A stretch of DNA of 64,000 nt from Heterohyrax brucei. Its lineage: Eukaryota; Chordata; Mammalia; Hyracoidea; Procaviidae. Of the stretch, positions 44,516 to 55,665 are shown piece by piece. The notes beneath the pieces are model-generated. The model made no database searches. It saw only the letters and a list, made by a program, of their open reading frames with translations, and was not told the origin of the DNA. Made by a program: the position numbers and the translations under genes. The DNA lies in NCBI GenBank assembly GCA_028571685.1, contig CM053142.1:130750796-130814795 (forward strand). The letters are read 5' to 3'. The first letter of the stretch is position 1; every line of letters begins with the position of its first letter.

Positions 44516-45794
44516 TAAGGGCTCAGAAGACTACTAAATAAATATAATTTTTCCATTTTTCACATTAAGTGATTCAAGTGGATTAGGAGTTAAAAGGGAA
44601 TGGGCAGGGGGCAATTCAACACTGAAAATGACCACAGACAGACAGCTGTAAGAGATCAAGTTCTGAATGTCCCTTTGAAAGCAAGAGACTATTTTCTGTT
44701 ACTTGTAGTCTCAGGTTTCACTCTACTGATTTGATAACCATAAGCTACTTAGTAACATGGAGCAGCTCACTTAAACTATTCATTAATGAATTAATATGTT
44801 TCCTTGCTCTAGATGAAACACTGTGATAAGAATCTTTGTCTTGATGTGACAAATACTTCTCAAGGAAACATACCTAATTAAACTCATTTATGAAATGTTA
44901 ACCAAGAGAGACAGTCTGGGGTAGTATTCATCTGATACCCCGTAGATGGATGCTAGCATTATTGATCTGATTTCATCAGGAACTTCCATTAAGGTGATCT
45001 ACTTATGGTGACTTCTTAGTAAGTGAAGTAAAACACTAGATACATATTGAAACTTCAGTCCCTGGCAGTAATAACATAAATGGTAACATGGAGTTGGATT
45101 GGCTTCTCCATGCACGTGTTAATAGGGATAAGGAATAGCTTGTTGAATCTAAATATTTTTCTCACATTCAAGAGGTAAGAAAATCAAGGCAAGAAAAAAC
45201 AAAAGAATAGAAAGATACACTACAGAGCTGCAGATCTGAGTATTAATACAAGAAGAAAGACGTAGGCAGAGGTGAAGGGACGTATTCAAGGAAAAACTAG
45301 GGAGAGAAGGCATTTACAAAGTAGTGAAGGAAGTTAAAGACAGAAGGAAGACAGAGTAAATCCGTTTTGTGGCAGCATCTCGAACTACCTGAAAGATGGA
45401 GAGAGGCCCAGCAGAGAAATGTAGCACTGGTTTCCATGGTGATGACCACAGTACCACTATCAGAGCATTAGGACTCCAGCACAGGAGTAAGGCTGTAATA
45501 ACAGCATATCCTAGCAGACCTCTTTTAAATCTCCCTCCCAAGCTCTCTCTATTTATTCATTTATTTCAATGACTACTGCAAAGTAGAGAGTTTTATCCAC
45601 TTTATTTTACAGATTATGAATCTGAAACAGGAATATAAATGGACACAATGCCTAACAAGGTATACTACTGCTAATATTCCATTCTATGATACAAGCTTGT
45701 GAAATAATCAATAGGAAGACTATTGGTGCTTATGATAAGTAATTTGATGAGTACTGCTGAATTAGTTGTTTTTTCAAAAATGTACTAGCATTTT
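44516..45794. other. Intergenic, nothing recognised
   Basis: Unique AT-rich sequence with no repeat or coding signal that I can name. Confidence 0.4.
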
Positions 45795-46162
45795 GTCTTA
45801 GTCATCTAGTACTGCTATAACAGAAATACCACAAGTGGATGGCTTTAACAAAGAGAAATTTATTTTCTCAGTCTCACAGTCTAGTAGCCTAGAAATGCAA
45901 GTTCAGGGCAACAGCTCCAGGGGAAGTCTATCTCTCTCTGCCAGCTCCGGAGGATGGTCCTTCTCATCAATCTTCCCCATACGCTAGGAGCTTCTCTACA
46001 CTGGAACCTTGGCCTAAAGGATGTGCTCTGCTCTGGGTGCAGTTTTCTTGGTGGTATGAGCTTCTGAGTGGTGAACAATCACACAGTACTGGGAAAGATG
46101 GCCTAGCCAAACTGACACGCGTGTTGGGGGTGGGGGACACAATTCAATCCACGACACATTGT
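45795..46162 (-). mobile_element. LTR-like interspersed repeat, copy 3
   Basis: Reversed: 'ttagtcatctagtactgcta' and 'gaaatttattttctcagtct' at the left, 'ggacacaattcaatccacga' at the right, matching the ends of copies 1 and 2. Shorter by an internal deletion. Confidence 0.65.
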
Positions 46163-46499
46163 ACAGAGGAGCCTGTGTTCTTAGCCTCCTCCTTTGCTTA
46201 TCAAACTGGAGACTCTTGAAAAAACAAAAATCTGAACTTTTTCCCCAGTTGAACACTGCTTTCATATTTTGTGTCAAAGAGTATCGATACATTATTTCTC
46301 ATTGCCACCGGTATTCTTTTAAACTTTTTTCCCCACTCTGGGCTTTGTTCCACTTTAGTCTTCCTTCTTCCTCCCCTTTTATTTATCCGCCCCATAGCCC
46401 TCCTTCAAGTGCACCCTGAAAACCAAGGAGGGACCTGTGACTCTATCACTATAAAAATCTTATTGTAACACTAATTAATATGGAGAGAAAGTCTTAATA

Positions 46500-46705
46500 T
46501 CAGTTAAGAGAGCAGGCTCTGGTATCAAAACGGATTCCAATTCTGGTCCTGTCACCTATAGGCAGGGTGACCTTAGACCAAACTACTTCTCTAAACCTTA
46601 ATTTTCTCTTTCTGTAAAAACAGGGATTATATTAGTATCTACTCCACAGGGTGGTGGTCAGGATAAAATTTAGGAAACTATATATAGCACGTAGCAATTA
46701 TTATT
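46500..46705 (+). repeat. MIR-type SINE
   Basis: 'caggctctggtatcaaaacg', 'gaccttagaccaaactactt', 'atctactccacagggtggtg' in MIR order. Confidence 0.75.
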
Positions 46706-46934
46706 CCTGGGTCTGTAAAAACTCAGGAGTTCCTTCCTATTAGTTCTCCTCCTACTTTCTCACACCCTGTTCCATAACCCCTACCTTGTCTCTAAAGCCT
46801 GTGACATTATCTTTCTTTGGGGGGTTCTCTCTGTTCCTGTCTTAAGGATGATAAGAAGGAATGCTCAGAACGGTTACATTTGTGCTCAGTCTCTGTTGGG
46901 ACCTCAGGGTCTATTTGAACCAGAAGGCCTGCAG

Positions 46935-47145
46935 ATCCAAAGACCAAAGTTTTCACTCTGTTTGCCCCATGCAAACTGTGGGATCTGGGGCAATCTTTTT
47001 AACTTCTCAGACCTTTAAAGTCCTCTTCTGAAAAATGGCATCACAACATCTACCTCCCATGGATCTCGTGAAGGTTAAACGTGATGATTGAAAGTAAAAC
47101 TTACCTTGCACGTGGGCACTACACCAATAGATGCTGGATCAAGTG
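46935..47145 (+). repeat. MIR-type SINE
   Basis: 'gggatctggggcaatctttt', 'ctcttctgaaaaatggcatc', 'ctcgtgaaggttaaacgtga'. Confidence 0.65.
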
Positions 47146-48065
47146 TGAATTGGATCTGAATATAAATTTCAAACATCTCCTACTGTTCTCACTTCTCCTA
47201 GAGTTTCACAGAAATTGGTTGAGTAAATTCTGCTACAACCTATGATTCAGTCACTAAAAACATGTATTTGAAGAAGATTAGTCTCATGGAAAAATGTTCA
47301 TAATATAATTATTACTAAGCAAAAAGATGTATTTTATATCATTTTGTCTTTAAAAACTACACACATATATACAAATAAGAAAAAAGGGGTGATAGAGATT
47401 TTTGGCAAAATGTTAAGAATGGTTATCTCTTGGTAATTGGTCACACGTATACGTATGTGTGCTGTGTGCATGTGTGTGATTTTCTGTTTTCTAAATGTTC
47501 TGTACTGAGCATGAATACTTTTATAATTAAGAGGTAAAAGTGAAAAAAAATTATACTACAGTAATAAAAAGTATGAAATGGTGATTGTTTCATGCACAAA
47601 GCAAGACAATAGATGTAATACACTAAAGGCAGTGGGAATGTGGAAAAAGTGAGGAGTTGCCAAGACGTGGGAGAAGGGAGAGTTGGGGGAGAGTTCAGAG
47701 AAAGGACACACATTAAGTCAAGTCTGACAGAGAAGGAGCCTTGTCTCCAAGCATTTGTACTGTGTTTGCGAAAAAGCCGGCGGGGACCCACGGCCGTATC
47801 CCAGCCCGGCAGCCACTGAAGTCCAAAGTTCCTGAGGAACTGGCTGCTGGTGGGCTTCTGAGCACAGGCAACTTCACTAGTCCTGCCTTTTTTTTTTTTT
47901 TTTTTTTTTTGCTCAGATGCAGAGAAAGAGTGACTTACTTGTCTGTTAACGTCAAAGCTACAGATGACCTAGATGGCCTCCTGCGTGTTGCTTTCTAGCC
48001 TAGAGGAGTGTTTGTTTACCAGGTTTGATTCACTCTCTTCTAGCGCGTGATAAACCAAAAGCTAT
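47146..48065. other. Intergenic with A/T homopolymers
   Basis: T23 at 47888-47910. 47220-47440 looks like a weak L1-like 3' fragment. No gene. Confidence 0.4.
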
Positions 48066-48082
48066 CGCCACTAGGTGGCGTG
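48066..48082 (+). promoter_or_regulatory. Candidate CTCF site, intergenic
   Basis: CCACTAGGTGGC at 48068-48079 matches the CTCF core perfectly; the flanks fit less well than at 2597. It lies in unique sequence, same orientation as the intron 7 site. Confidence 0.5.
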
Positions 48083-48614
48083 CCCCAAATACTGATTAAC
48101 TCTGAAAGTGGTGGAAAAGTCGGTCTGTCAGGGAATTAGACGCACTGTAATTCAAAAGACATCATTAAAGGCAACACAATGAAACATCACTTCAGATTTC
48201 TAATTTCTCCCTGCCAAAAACAAACAAACAAAGCAACTAGCAAAAACAAGAGCAGCAGCACTCCTCTCCATAAAATAAACTCAGTATGCCTCTCCAGCCT
48301 ACATCTTAGGCAGCTCCTCGGGTACCTTAGGGAGATACAGCCTCCCCTCTTCAGCACCCATAACTAAGCCCCCTCTTTTACCAACCAAGATAACTAAATG
48401 TCCTCCTCTCATATCCAAAAGGAGACATAAGTCTCTGATGTTATTACGGAATAAATGCTTATCCATAAATGTAAGATTTCTATTAGTTGAACAATAGAAG
48501 AAGGATCCCCTTGTAGGGTCTGTTATATTTGAGGCAGGACAAGAATGGTGCCTAATGTAAAAATAGCATCCTAACAAGCTCCTTTTCCTAAATGCCAGTG
48601 CCGTCTCTCAGGGC

Positions 48615-48800
48615 CTCTATACTAAGCTGGAACTGTACCTGATGGCATAGTGGTTAAGTGCAATGTCTGCTAACCAAAAAGTCAGCAGTTCGAATCTGCT
48701 GGGTGCTCCTTGAAAACTTTATGGGACAGTTCTACTCTGTCCTATAGGGTCACTATGAATTGAACTCAATTCAACAGCAGTGGGGGTGGGTTTCTTTTGT
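48615..48800 (+). mobile_element. AfroSINE, short form
   Basis: One of the better preserved copies: 'tggcatagtggttaagtgca', 'gtcagcagttcgaatctgct', 'ctctgtcctatagggtcact'. Confidence 0.93.
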
Positions 48801-48819
48801 TTGTTTTATAGGGTCACTG

Positions 48820-49037
48820 GAAGCCGTGGTCAGGTAGTGGTCAAGTGCTACAGTCACTAACTAAATGGTTGACAGTTTAAACCAGCAGGCTCCTTGGAAA
48901 TTTTATGAGGCAGTTCTGTTCTGTCCTGTAGGGTCACTATGAGTCGGAATCAACTCAACAGCAGTGAGTTTGATTTGGGTTTATAGGACCACTATGTGTA
49001 GGAACCAACTCAGTAGCAACGGGCTTTTTTGGTTTCT
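48820..49037 (+). mobile_element. AfroSINE plus an extra tail unit
   Basis: Second copy head-to-tail with the previous one ('gtagtggtcaagtgctacag', 'tatgagtcggaatcaactca'), followed at 48985-49037 by a third, tail-only unit ('ggaccactatgtgtaggaac'). Confidence 0.9.
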
Positions 49038-49544
49038 CGGTCATTTGCACCTTACTGGGAATAGGCTTCTCTGCTCATTTTTCTCCTAAAAGTTATATGT
49101 TATTGATTATTCTATAAGAACAGGATTTTGGTCAGATGACTGTAGGAGGGACAGTTTTAGAGTACAAGGAAGAAGCACCCAGAAAAGACAGGACAGGGTG
49201 GGGTCTTGAGCTTGAGGGTTCTGCTGAGGCTCACTGAAGTCTTGGCATTGTTGACTGGGAAGAGGAGAGAGTTGATGGAGACATAATTAAAGGAAAGTGT
49301 TGAGAGAAAGGATGTGGCAAGATACATTACGCACCATTTGCAGATTTGCCTAAAACTGTGTGGGTTATAAAGTTCTAGTGATGAAGTATGAAGAAATATA
49401 TGCAATTTACTATTTTATATTTCTGTAACTGTAACAGAAAGCCCTCTCAATATAAGTAACTTAAATACATGAGGTATAACAATAAATACAAGGGTAGTTT
49501 TTCTTTCTTTCTTTTTTTTTTTTAAAGCAGAGTACATATGTTAT

Positions 49545-49890
49545 AGTAGAGTCCATGGCTGCAATCATTACATGGCCAGATTTCCAGATTTTTCTCCTGT
49601 GGACTTACTAGGTAGGCTCAGACCCCTAACTTTTTGATTGGTTAGCAGCTGAATGCTTAGCTGTTATGCCACCAAAACAAGCCCAAACTCATTGCCATCA
49701 AGTTGTTTCCAACTTACTATAACCCTGTGAGTCAGGACAGAAGAGTCCTCTAAGGTTTTTAAGGCCATAATCTTTACAGAAGCAGCTACCATATCTTCTC
49801 CCCATAGAGCGGGTGGGGGATTCCAACTGTTGACCTTTCAGTTAGCAGCAAGCACTTAACCACTCATGTCACTAGGGCTCCTGAAACACA
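49545..49890 (-). mobile_element. Two reversed AfroSINEs
   Basis: 49545-49665 holds the head and middle of one copy ('gattggttagcagctgaatg'). 49670-49890 is a fuller long-form copy ('gccatcaagttgtttccaac', 'taatctttacagaagcagct'). Confidence 0.85.
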
Positions 49891-49909
49891 GATGTATACA
49901 TACAAATAG

Positions 49910-50165
49910 GTATTACTCACCTTAGGAATCTGTTTCACACCTTTCAGTGATACAAATCATTTTGGAAGTTCCCTTTTTTAAATTGGTTTTGGCTGCTACC
50001 ATACATCTTCTGAAAAGCCACAGTGCTGAGGAAATATCATTCTTTTTGAAGGTGGATTGCATTTGTTGATAGAGGCAAAAGTCATTTGGAACTAAATCTG
50101 GCAAGGAAATGGGAAGGATGATCAATAAGAATGTTCCATTTCTGGTCAAAAATGAGGGGTGACTT
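49910..50165 (-). pseudogene. Mariner-like transposase C-terminal fragment
   Basis: Minus-strand translation contains LPDLVPNDFCLY, the degraded form of the SPDLAPNDF motif that carries the third catalytic aspartate of mariner transposases. It then runs through a K-rich C-terminal segment to a stop near 49922. It does not look like the foldback family at 22.3, 34.4 and 57.7 kb. Confidence 0.6.
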
Positions 50166-50229
50166 TGAATTATTGATTGAGACCATGTGCTGGGCTATCA
50201 TTCTGTGCCCCCAAACTGATTGCACTGTT

Positions 50230-50410
50230 TTATTAGCTTTGTGAACATAAGCACACTATAAGCCATTCTGTGCCTCAACTTTCCCATGTAAAACACAGAT
50301 GACAACTGTACCTACCCGATTAAGTGAGATAATGATGCGTGTAAAATAGTTACATGGTGCTAGTATATAGTATATGCTCAATAAGTAGTAACAATATTTG
50401 GTAACAGTAG
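50230..50410 (+). repeat. MIR-type SINE
   Basis: 'gtgcctcaactttcccatgt', 'attaagtgagataatgatgc', 'tatatgctcaataagtagta'. Confidence 0.7.
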
Positions 50411-50477
50411 AGGTAATAGAAGTAGCAGCAATCACATTAATATATGCCTTACAAACTCAAGGAGACCACTTAAAAAG

Positions 50478-50655
50478 TGTTTAGCCTCTAGTGGCATCGT
50501 GGTTGAGAGCTAAGGCTGCTAACCAAAAGATTCGCAGTTCAAATCCACCAGCTGCTCCTTGGAAAAACCTATTAAGCAATTCTACTCTGTCCTATGGAGC
50601 CACTATGAGGCAGAATCGACTCAACAGCAACAGGTTTGGTTTTTTTGGTTTATAA
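50478..50655 (+). mobile_element. AfroSINE, short form
   Basis: 'gcctctagtggcatcgtggt', 'gctaaccaaaagattcgcag', tail 'gaggcagaatcgactcaaca'. Confidence 0.92.
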
Positions 50656-50734
50656 GCTCCCGAAGTAGTGATTTTCAATAATCATGCCAATTTGCATGCA
50701 TGTTCTGACATTTCTTAATAGCCTCTTTTGCTTG

Positions 50735-50950
50735 TTTACCAAAAGCCAGTTATCATCAAGTCTATACCAACTCGTCATGACCCCATGAGCGTCAGAGTAG
50801 AACTGTGCTCCATAGGATTATGTATGGCTGAATAGTGAGAAGTCTATCACTCAGCCCTTCTTTTGAGGCACCTCTGGGTGGGCTTGTACTTGCAACCTTT
50901 CAGTTGACAACTGATTGCATTAACCGTTTGCACCATCCAGGGACTCCTTG
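50735..50950 (-). mobile_element. AfroSINE subtype with 'gaggcacctctgggtg' module
   Basis: Reverse copy: 'atcatcaagtctataccaac', 'gtcagagtagaactgtgctc', 'gcacctctgggtgggcttgt', 'caccatccagggactcc'. Confidence 0.9.
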
Positions 50951-51584
50951 CGCCTATTAGCCAAGCCTTATTTAAACACAACTGGTATACATTTTTCCAG
51001 AGAAATCCTCAAGTCAGTGAACAGTATTCACACACGGAGTTTCTGCATCAGTGGTTTTAAATTATTATACCAATACATTGGAATTAATCAAGATGCTATG
51101 TTCTCTAGACATGTGAAATTGTTAGGTCTTTTGCTAATTTACGATAAAGATGGACCAAGTTAATGCAGACCACTTTGAAAACTGCTAAAATGATGTAGTC
51201 AGTGATAGAATAGATTTAGTTAGTCAATTAACAAATAATTATTGATCTTGTATTTTAGACTGTATGGGCCAGCCACTGTACTAGCCATTAGAGATACAGT
51301 AAGGTGCTAACACATGCAGCATATTAGCCAGAAGTTCCCGGATTCTTAAAACCACCTCTTGCTCAGGGAAACAAAGAGAGGAAGAAAAAGGTCCACAGAG
51401 CACCTTGGGAAAAACACATAAGATAATGGCAATAGTGGTCACCTCTGGGAAGTGAGCACTTTATACTAGCTTGCACCTGGTGAGTTACCATGTGCATGCA
51501 TTTTTACCTTTAAAAAACAATAAGTAGAAACTAAAAATTAAAGCTACTATATAAACCAATAAATTGAGCAGTTTGTTCACAACG
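50951..51584. other. Intergenic, nothing firm
   Basis: 51370-51530 has a weak L1-like 3' signature ('cacctctgggaagtgagcac'). No gene. Confidence 0.35.
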
Positions 51585-51782
51585 TTGAACCTACGTGGCA
51601 CAAATGGTCAGGTGCTCACCTACTAGCCAAAAGATTGGTGATTTGAACCCACTCAGTGGTACCTTGGAAAAAAAGCCATTGCCATCTGCTTCTGAATAGT
51701 CACAGCTACTGCAACTCCTACAAAGCAGTTCTACTCTGACACACACAAGTAGTAACCAGCTCGACAGCAGCTAGCAACAACA
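51585..51782 (+). mobile_element. AfroSINE, long form
   Basis: 'gtggcacaaatggtcaggtg', 'ggtgatttgaacccactcag', 'ccatctgcttctgaatagtc' and tail 'gcagctagcaacaac', an RTE-like AAC ending. Confidence 0.85.
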
Positions 51783-52454
51783 TGACTCTGACGCATTTGT
51801 TCCAACTAGGTGAGAGATCTTTGTGGTTCCTTCTTTGCTTAGAAGGCAAACGCAATTGTTCACTACAACATAGCACTGCTATTGATCCGCAGCCCATTAA
51901 TGACTCCTCATTTCCCTGGTAAGTATACAATAACAGCTGTGCAATCAATCAACCTGTGTGCACGCTGATGGTCTGTTGAATTGCTTTGTTAAATGAGTAC
52001 AGTCATGGTGTGGTTAACAGGATTTCACCATCTGGCTGGGTAACCATTTCTCGTAACTGGCGAGCAGGGTCTGCAGCCCATGCAGCAGGGTTCCCCAGCA
52101 TCCTCCTCATCCATAAGCAGCATGTCTTCCAGATGCACCCGACAATAACCTTCCTCTGTGAACGTTGAGGCTCATTGCTATGTGCCTGACTCTGGAGACC
52201 AGCATGCCCTTCAGCCTCAACCTTGGTAAGAAATCTGTCCATCAATCTATCAGGAGACATTTATGAATTATCTACCACACTCAAAGTACCAGGATGAATG
52301 CTCTTGGGGTTGTCAAGAAATATAAGATGTGGTTTCTAATGTCTAAGAGTTTATTGTGTAGTTACTATGAGCACACATAACAATTCAAATGACAGTCATA
52401 AAAGGTAGTCTGTTAAAAGTGACAAATTAAGAGGGGAAGGGGGAAAAAGAGCTA
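51783..52454. other. Intergenic, nothing recognised
   Basis: Includes an 85-codon minus-strand frame (52003-52260) without family signature. Confidence 0.35.
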
Positions 52455-52655
52455 ACATTTATCAAATGCCTATGCACTCTGCTAGGTGCTTCACATCTGC
52501 TTTTTCATTTCATCATCCTGCCATCCTAGGTTTTAACTCCATTTCATAGTCTTAGGGACTTAAAAAGTTACGTAAAATTACACAGATAGGTAATAGCAGA
52601 GCCTGCATTAAAACTTCAATAAGTCTAATCCCAAGGCTCTGCTCTTCACCTTCAA
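52455..52655 (-). repeat. MIR-type SINE
   Basis: 'ctctgctaggtgcttcacat', 'gggacttaaaaagttacgta' and 'taatagcagagcctgcatta' read as a reversed MIR. Confidence 0.6.
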
Positions 52656-52714
52656 AGCCTTGGTCTTCCCAGCGTACATAACATGCTTCCCCATAGAAAA
52701 TAAATGCAAGAATT

Positions 52715-53112
52715 AGTCAGTAAAATATTATTCAGCCATAAAAAGAAATCAGATTCTAACATGTGCTACAACATGAATGAACCTCGAAAATACTATGCTA
52801 AGTAAAACCAAAGATAAATGTGCAGTTACCCTTATAATATCTAAAACAGGCAAATTCATAGAAACAAAAAGCAGATGAGTGGCCAGCAGGGGCTGAGGAG
52901 ATGGAAGGATTGAGGAGTTAACATTTAATAGGTATCAAGTTTCTACTGGTGATGAAAAATTTCTGGAAATAGACAGTGGGGATGGGCAAACAAAACTATG
53001 ACTTTAATTAATGTCACAGCATTGTCTACTTAAAGCCAGCCAAGTACTGTCGAGTCGGAATGATTAAAATGGTAAATTTTATGTTATACCTATTTGATCA
53101 CAATTGGAAAAA
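52715..53112 (+). mobile_element. Old L1 (L1M-type) 3' UTR
   Basis: 'attattcagccataaaaaga', 'acatgaatgaacctcgaaaa', 'gagtggccagcaggggctga' and 'gaaatagacagtggggatgg' follow the classic eutherian L1M 3' order. It ends in an A-rich (GAAA)n at 53114-53132. Confidence 0.85.
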
Positions 53113-53207
53113 AAGAAAGAAAGAAAGAAAGAATCAGAATAAGCTACTACTTTAGTAACACAAGTGTGTTATACTCTGGCTATCTGCACCCATGAAGATT
53201 ATTGCAG

Positions 53208-53292
53208 CCTAGAAAAAGTTACGGGGCAGTTCTATTCCATCAATAGGGTCACTAGGAGTTAAAATCAGCTTGGCAGCACACAATAACAATTG
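53208..53292 (+). mobile_element. AfroSINE tail fragment
   Basis: 'acggggcagttctattccat', 'gggtcactaggagttaaaat', with an 'acacaataacaa' end. Confidence 0.7.
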
Positions 53293-53529
53293 TGTGCCGG
53301 CACTGTGATAAACATGCTATAAATGTGACCCGTAATATATAAATGTTTGTTACTGAGTAATAAAAGTTCCAGAAAATACAACCAAACTAGTGGAGACAGT
53401 GAGGGAACTGAGGAAGTGAGAGAAAACTAGCTTTTACTTTATATCCTTCTGTATTATTTGAAGGATTTACAATGGAAATATATTGTTTTATAACTTTTTA
53501 AATTAAAATATTTGAAGAAAATAAATATC

Positions 53530-54400
53530 AGTGTTGTTCTTGTTGAAAAGCTTCCATTTTTTATTTTTAACTTTTCACAAAATGATTTCCTTTGGATTGA
53601 GGGCCTCTGGGCCTGTGCTAATTTACCTAGCTGTACTCTCTGAGGAATTCTTTCTTGGCTGCTATAAAAAATATTACAGGTTTCTGTGCCATCCAGAAAG
53701 CAAAGGATTGTGGTAGCTTTTTATTCCTTTGAGCTTGAATTTTTTTTAGATTTTTGTTCCAACTGGTGCGGTTATGACATGAGAAACGATACACACAAGA
53801 TCGCCACAACCCTCATTTTTGACTTATCTTTCTGTCCCACACATTCCTATCACCTCAACATCTGCAATTTCCACATCCATAATGTAACAGTATGGTGCAA
53901 TTGCCTCTCGCAATGCTGCAGGCCAACACAAAGGTGCCCGACAGTAGTTTCACAACAGACTGGGTCTTGTCTCCTCTGCATGACCAATACCCAGTGCAGC
54001 TGTGGATTCCTAAGATCTTGCCCGCTAAGACCAGGCCCTGTCACAATCGACAGGTGCCACGAAGTCAGGAAAGGGCTCTGGTCTTGGAGCAGTTGGCTTC
54101 AGTCTTTCTATCTCAAGTTTGCTTAGTTGGGCGACCTGGCTTGCTATTCAAGGGGCTGGAAAGACTCTACTGCCTATCTGATCAGGGCTGTGACTGCCTC
54201 TCAGTGACTACACCCTCCCCAAGGATAGGCCCACAGGGGAAGAGTCAGGCCCAACGTGGAGGAAGCCTTGTGAGGTGTGGGAACCACCCCATCTTCTGTG
54301 CTGCTAATGAAGGTCTACTCCACCCTTCACCCAAGAAGCCGGCTGGGGACAAACTTTCCTCCTCCTCCTCCTCACCCCTCTTGCCCTGAACAGGGTAGAC
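53530..54400 (+). other. Unidentified region with two overlapping open frames
   Basis: Two plus-strand frames of 146 codons (53686-54126) and 165 codons (53892-54389) overlap by about 235 bp in different registers. GC is higher than the surroundings. The products show no domain I recognise; the second ends in a (TCC)n-coded serine run (54357-54373). An old retro-insertion or LTR relic is as likely as anything coding. Confidence 0.3.
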
Positions 54401-55199
54401 TTTGGTGTTGTTTGCTCTCATTTTTCATACTTAAGGAGGTTTTGTACATGGAATAATTTGCACACCTTGGCTACACATAAGAAGCCTTACGCTGTGTTCA
54501 ACCTCCATGAACCAAGACATGCAAATAGGAAGGAGGGCAAAACAACCAGACAGCATTTTTCACTGACCAAAGTGGCTGTAATATATTTTAGTTATCACAA
54601 TGCTTATTTCAGTTGATGGCTGATGGAGCATACAACCTTGGTATAATGTTCATGAAAGGGCAATTTGATAACACATACCAAAACCTTAAAGATGGTCACA
54701 TTTTCCAATAATTCCACTTCAGGAATTTAATCTAAGGAAACACAAGACATAATTTACATGCAAAGACATTTCCTTTTCAAGATTGTGTCCATAAGACTGA
54801 AAGACTGTAAGGCCACCCAAAATAATATTTTAGAAGGTTTTTTAAGGGCATAAGAATTTAACAAATTTTTAAAGTCATATTTATGTATGTACATATGTTC
54901 TTCTAAATCATGTGTGTGCACATATGAGTAACACATATACATGTCCCTGTGTGTGAGAAGAGAGAGAGAGAGCACTTTCTTTCTCTTGAATTGCTCTGTT
55001 AGCTTCCAGATCACCCCAGAAGTTATCCTCCCAGTCCGCTGGCTGTTCCTTCAGTCCCCCAGCTGTTCCTTCAGTCCCCCATGTTGCATCTTTCTCCTTC
55101 TCCCAACCACTGCATTTTGGAGGGTTGCAGGTCTCCTCCCCATCTCCAGCAACTCCATAGACAAGTCTCACTTCTTTCACATTCGGTCTATGTCGATGA

Positions 55200-55665
55200 T
55201 TCTCAAAATCTCTCATCCCATCTTCTCCCCCTACCACCAAGCTCCCAATAAATACCCAGCTGTCTCTCCGAAACTGAACTCTTGGTTCCTACCACCATGC
55301 CTCCCACCCCCCCACACACGCACACACCTGCTTCTCTCCCTTTGTTCCCCAACTCAATAAATAGAACAACAGCACTTCACTAGAAATGAGGCTAAAAATC
55401 TGGAAGTTATCCTTTGATTGTTTCCTTGTTTTATACCTTACACCCAACCCATTAGCAAATCCCATTATGTCTACCTTCAAAATATATTAGAAATCCAGTC
55501 ACTTCTCATCACTTCTGCTACCCATATCCCTACCCTGGAAGCCTGCCCTGGATTTCTATGAGATCTCCCCAACTGATCCTTCTGCATCCACATCTGCCTG
55601 CCTACACTCCATTCACTGCACAGCAATGGGTGATCATTTAAAAAATAAATCAGAAGGAAAGAAAC
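55200..55665 (+). repeat. L2 ORF2 3' segment
   Basis: 'aatctggaagttatcctttg', 'attagcaaatcccattatgt', 'ctaccttcaaaatatattag' and 'aatccagtcacttctcatca' match the L2 ORF2 end in order. Confidence 0.8.
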
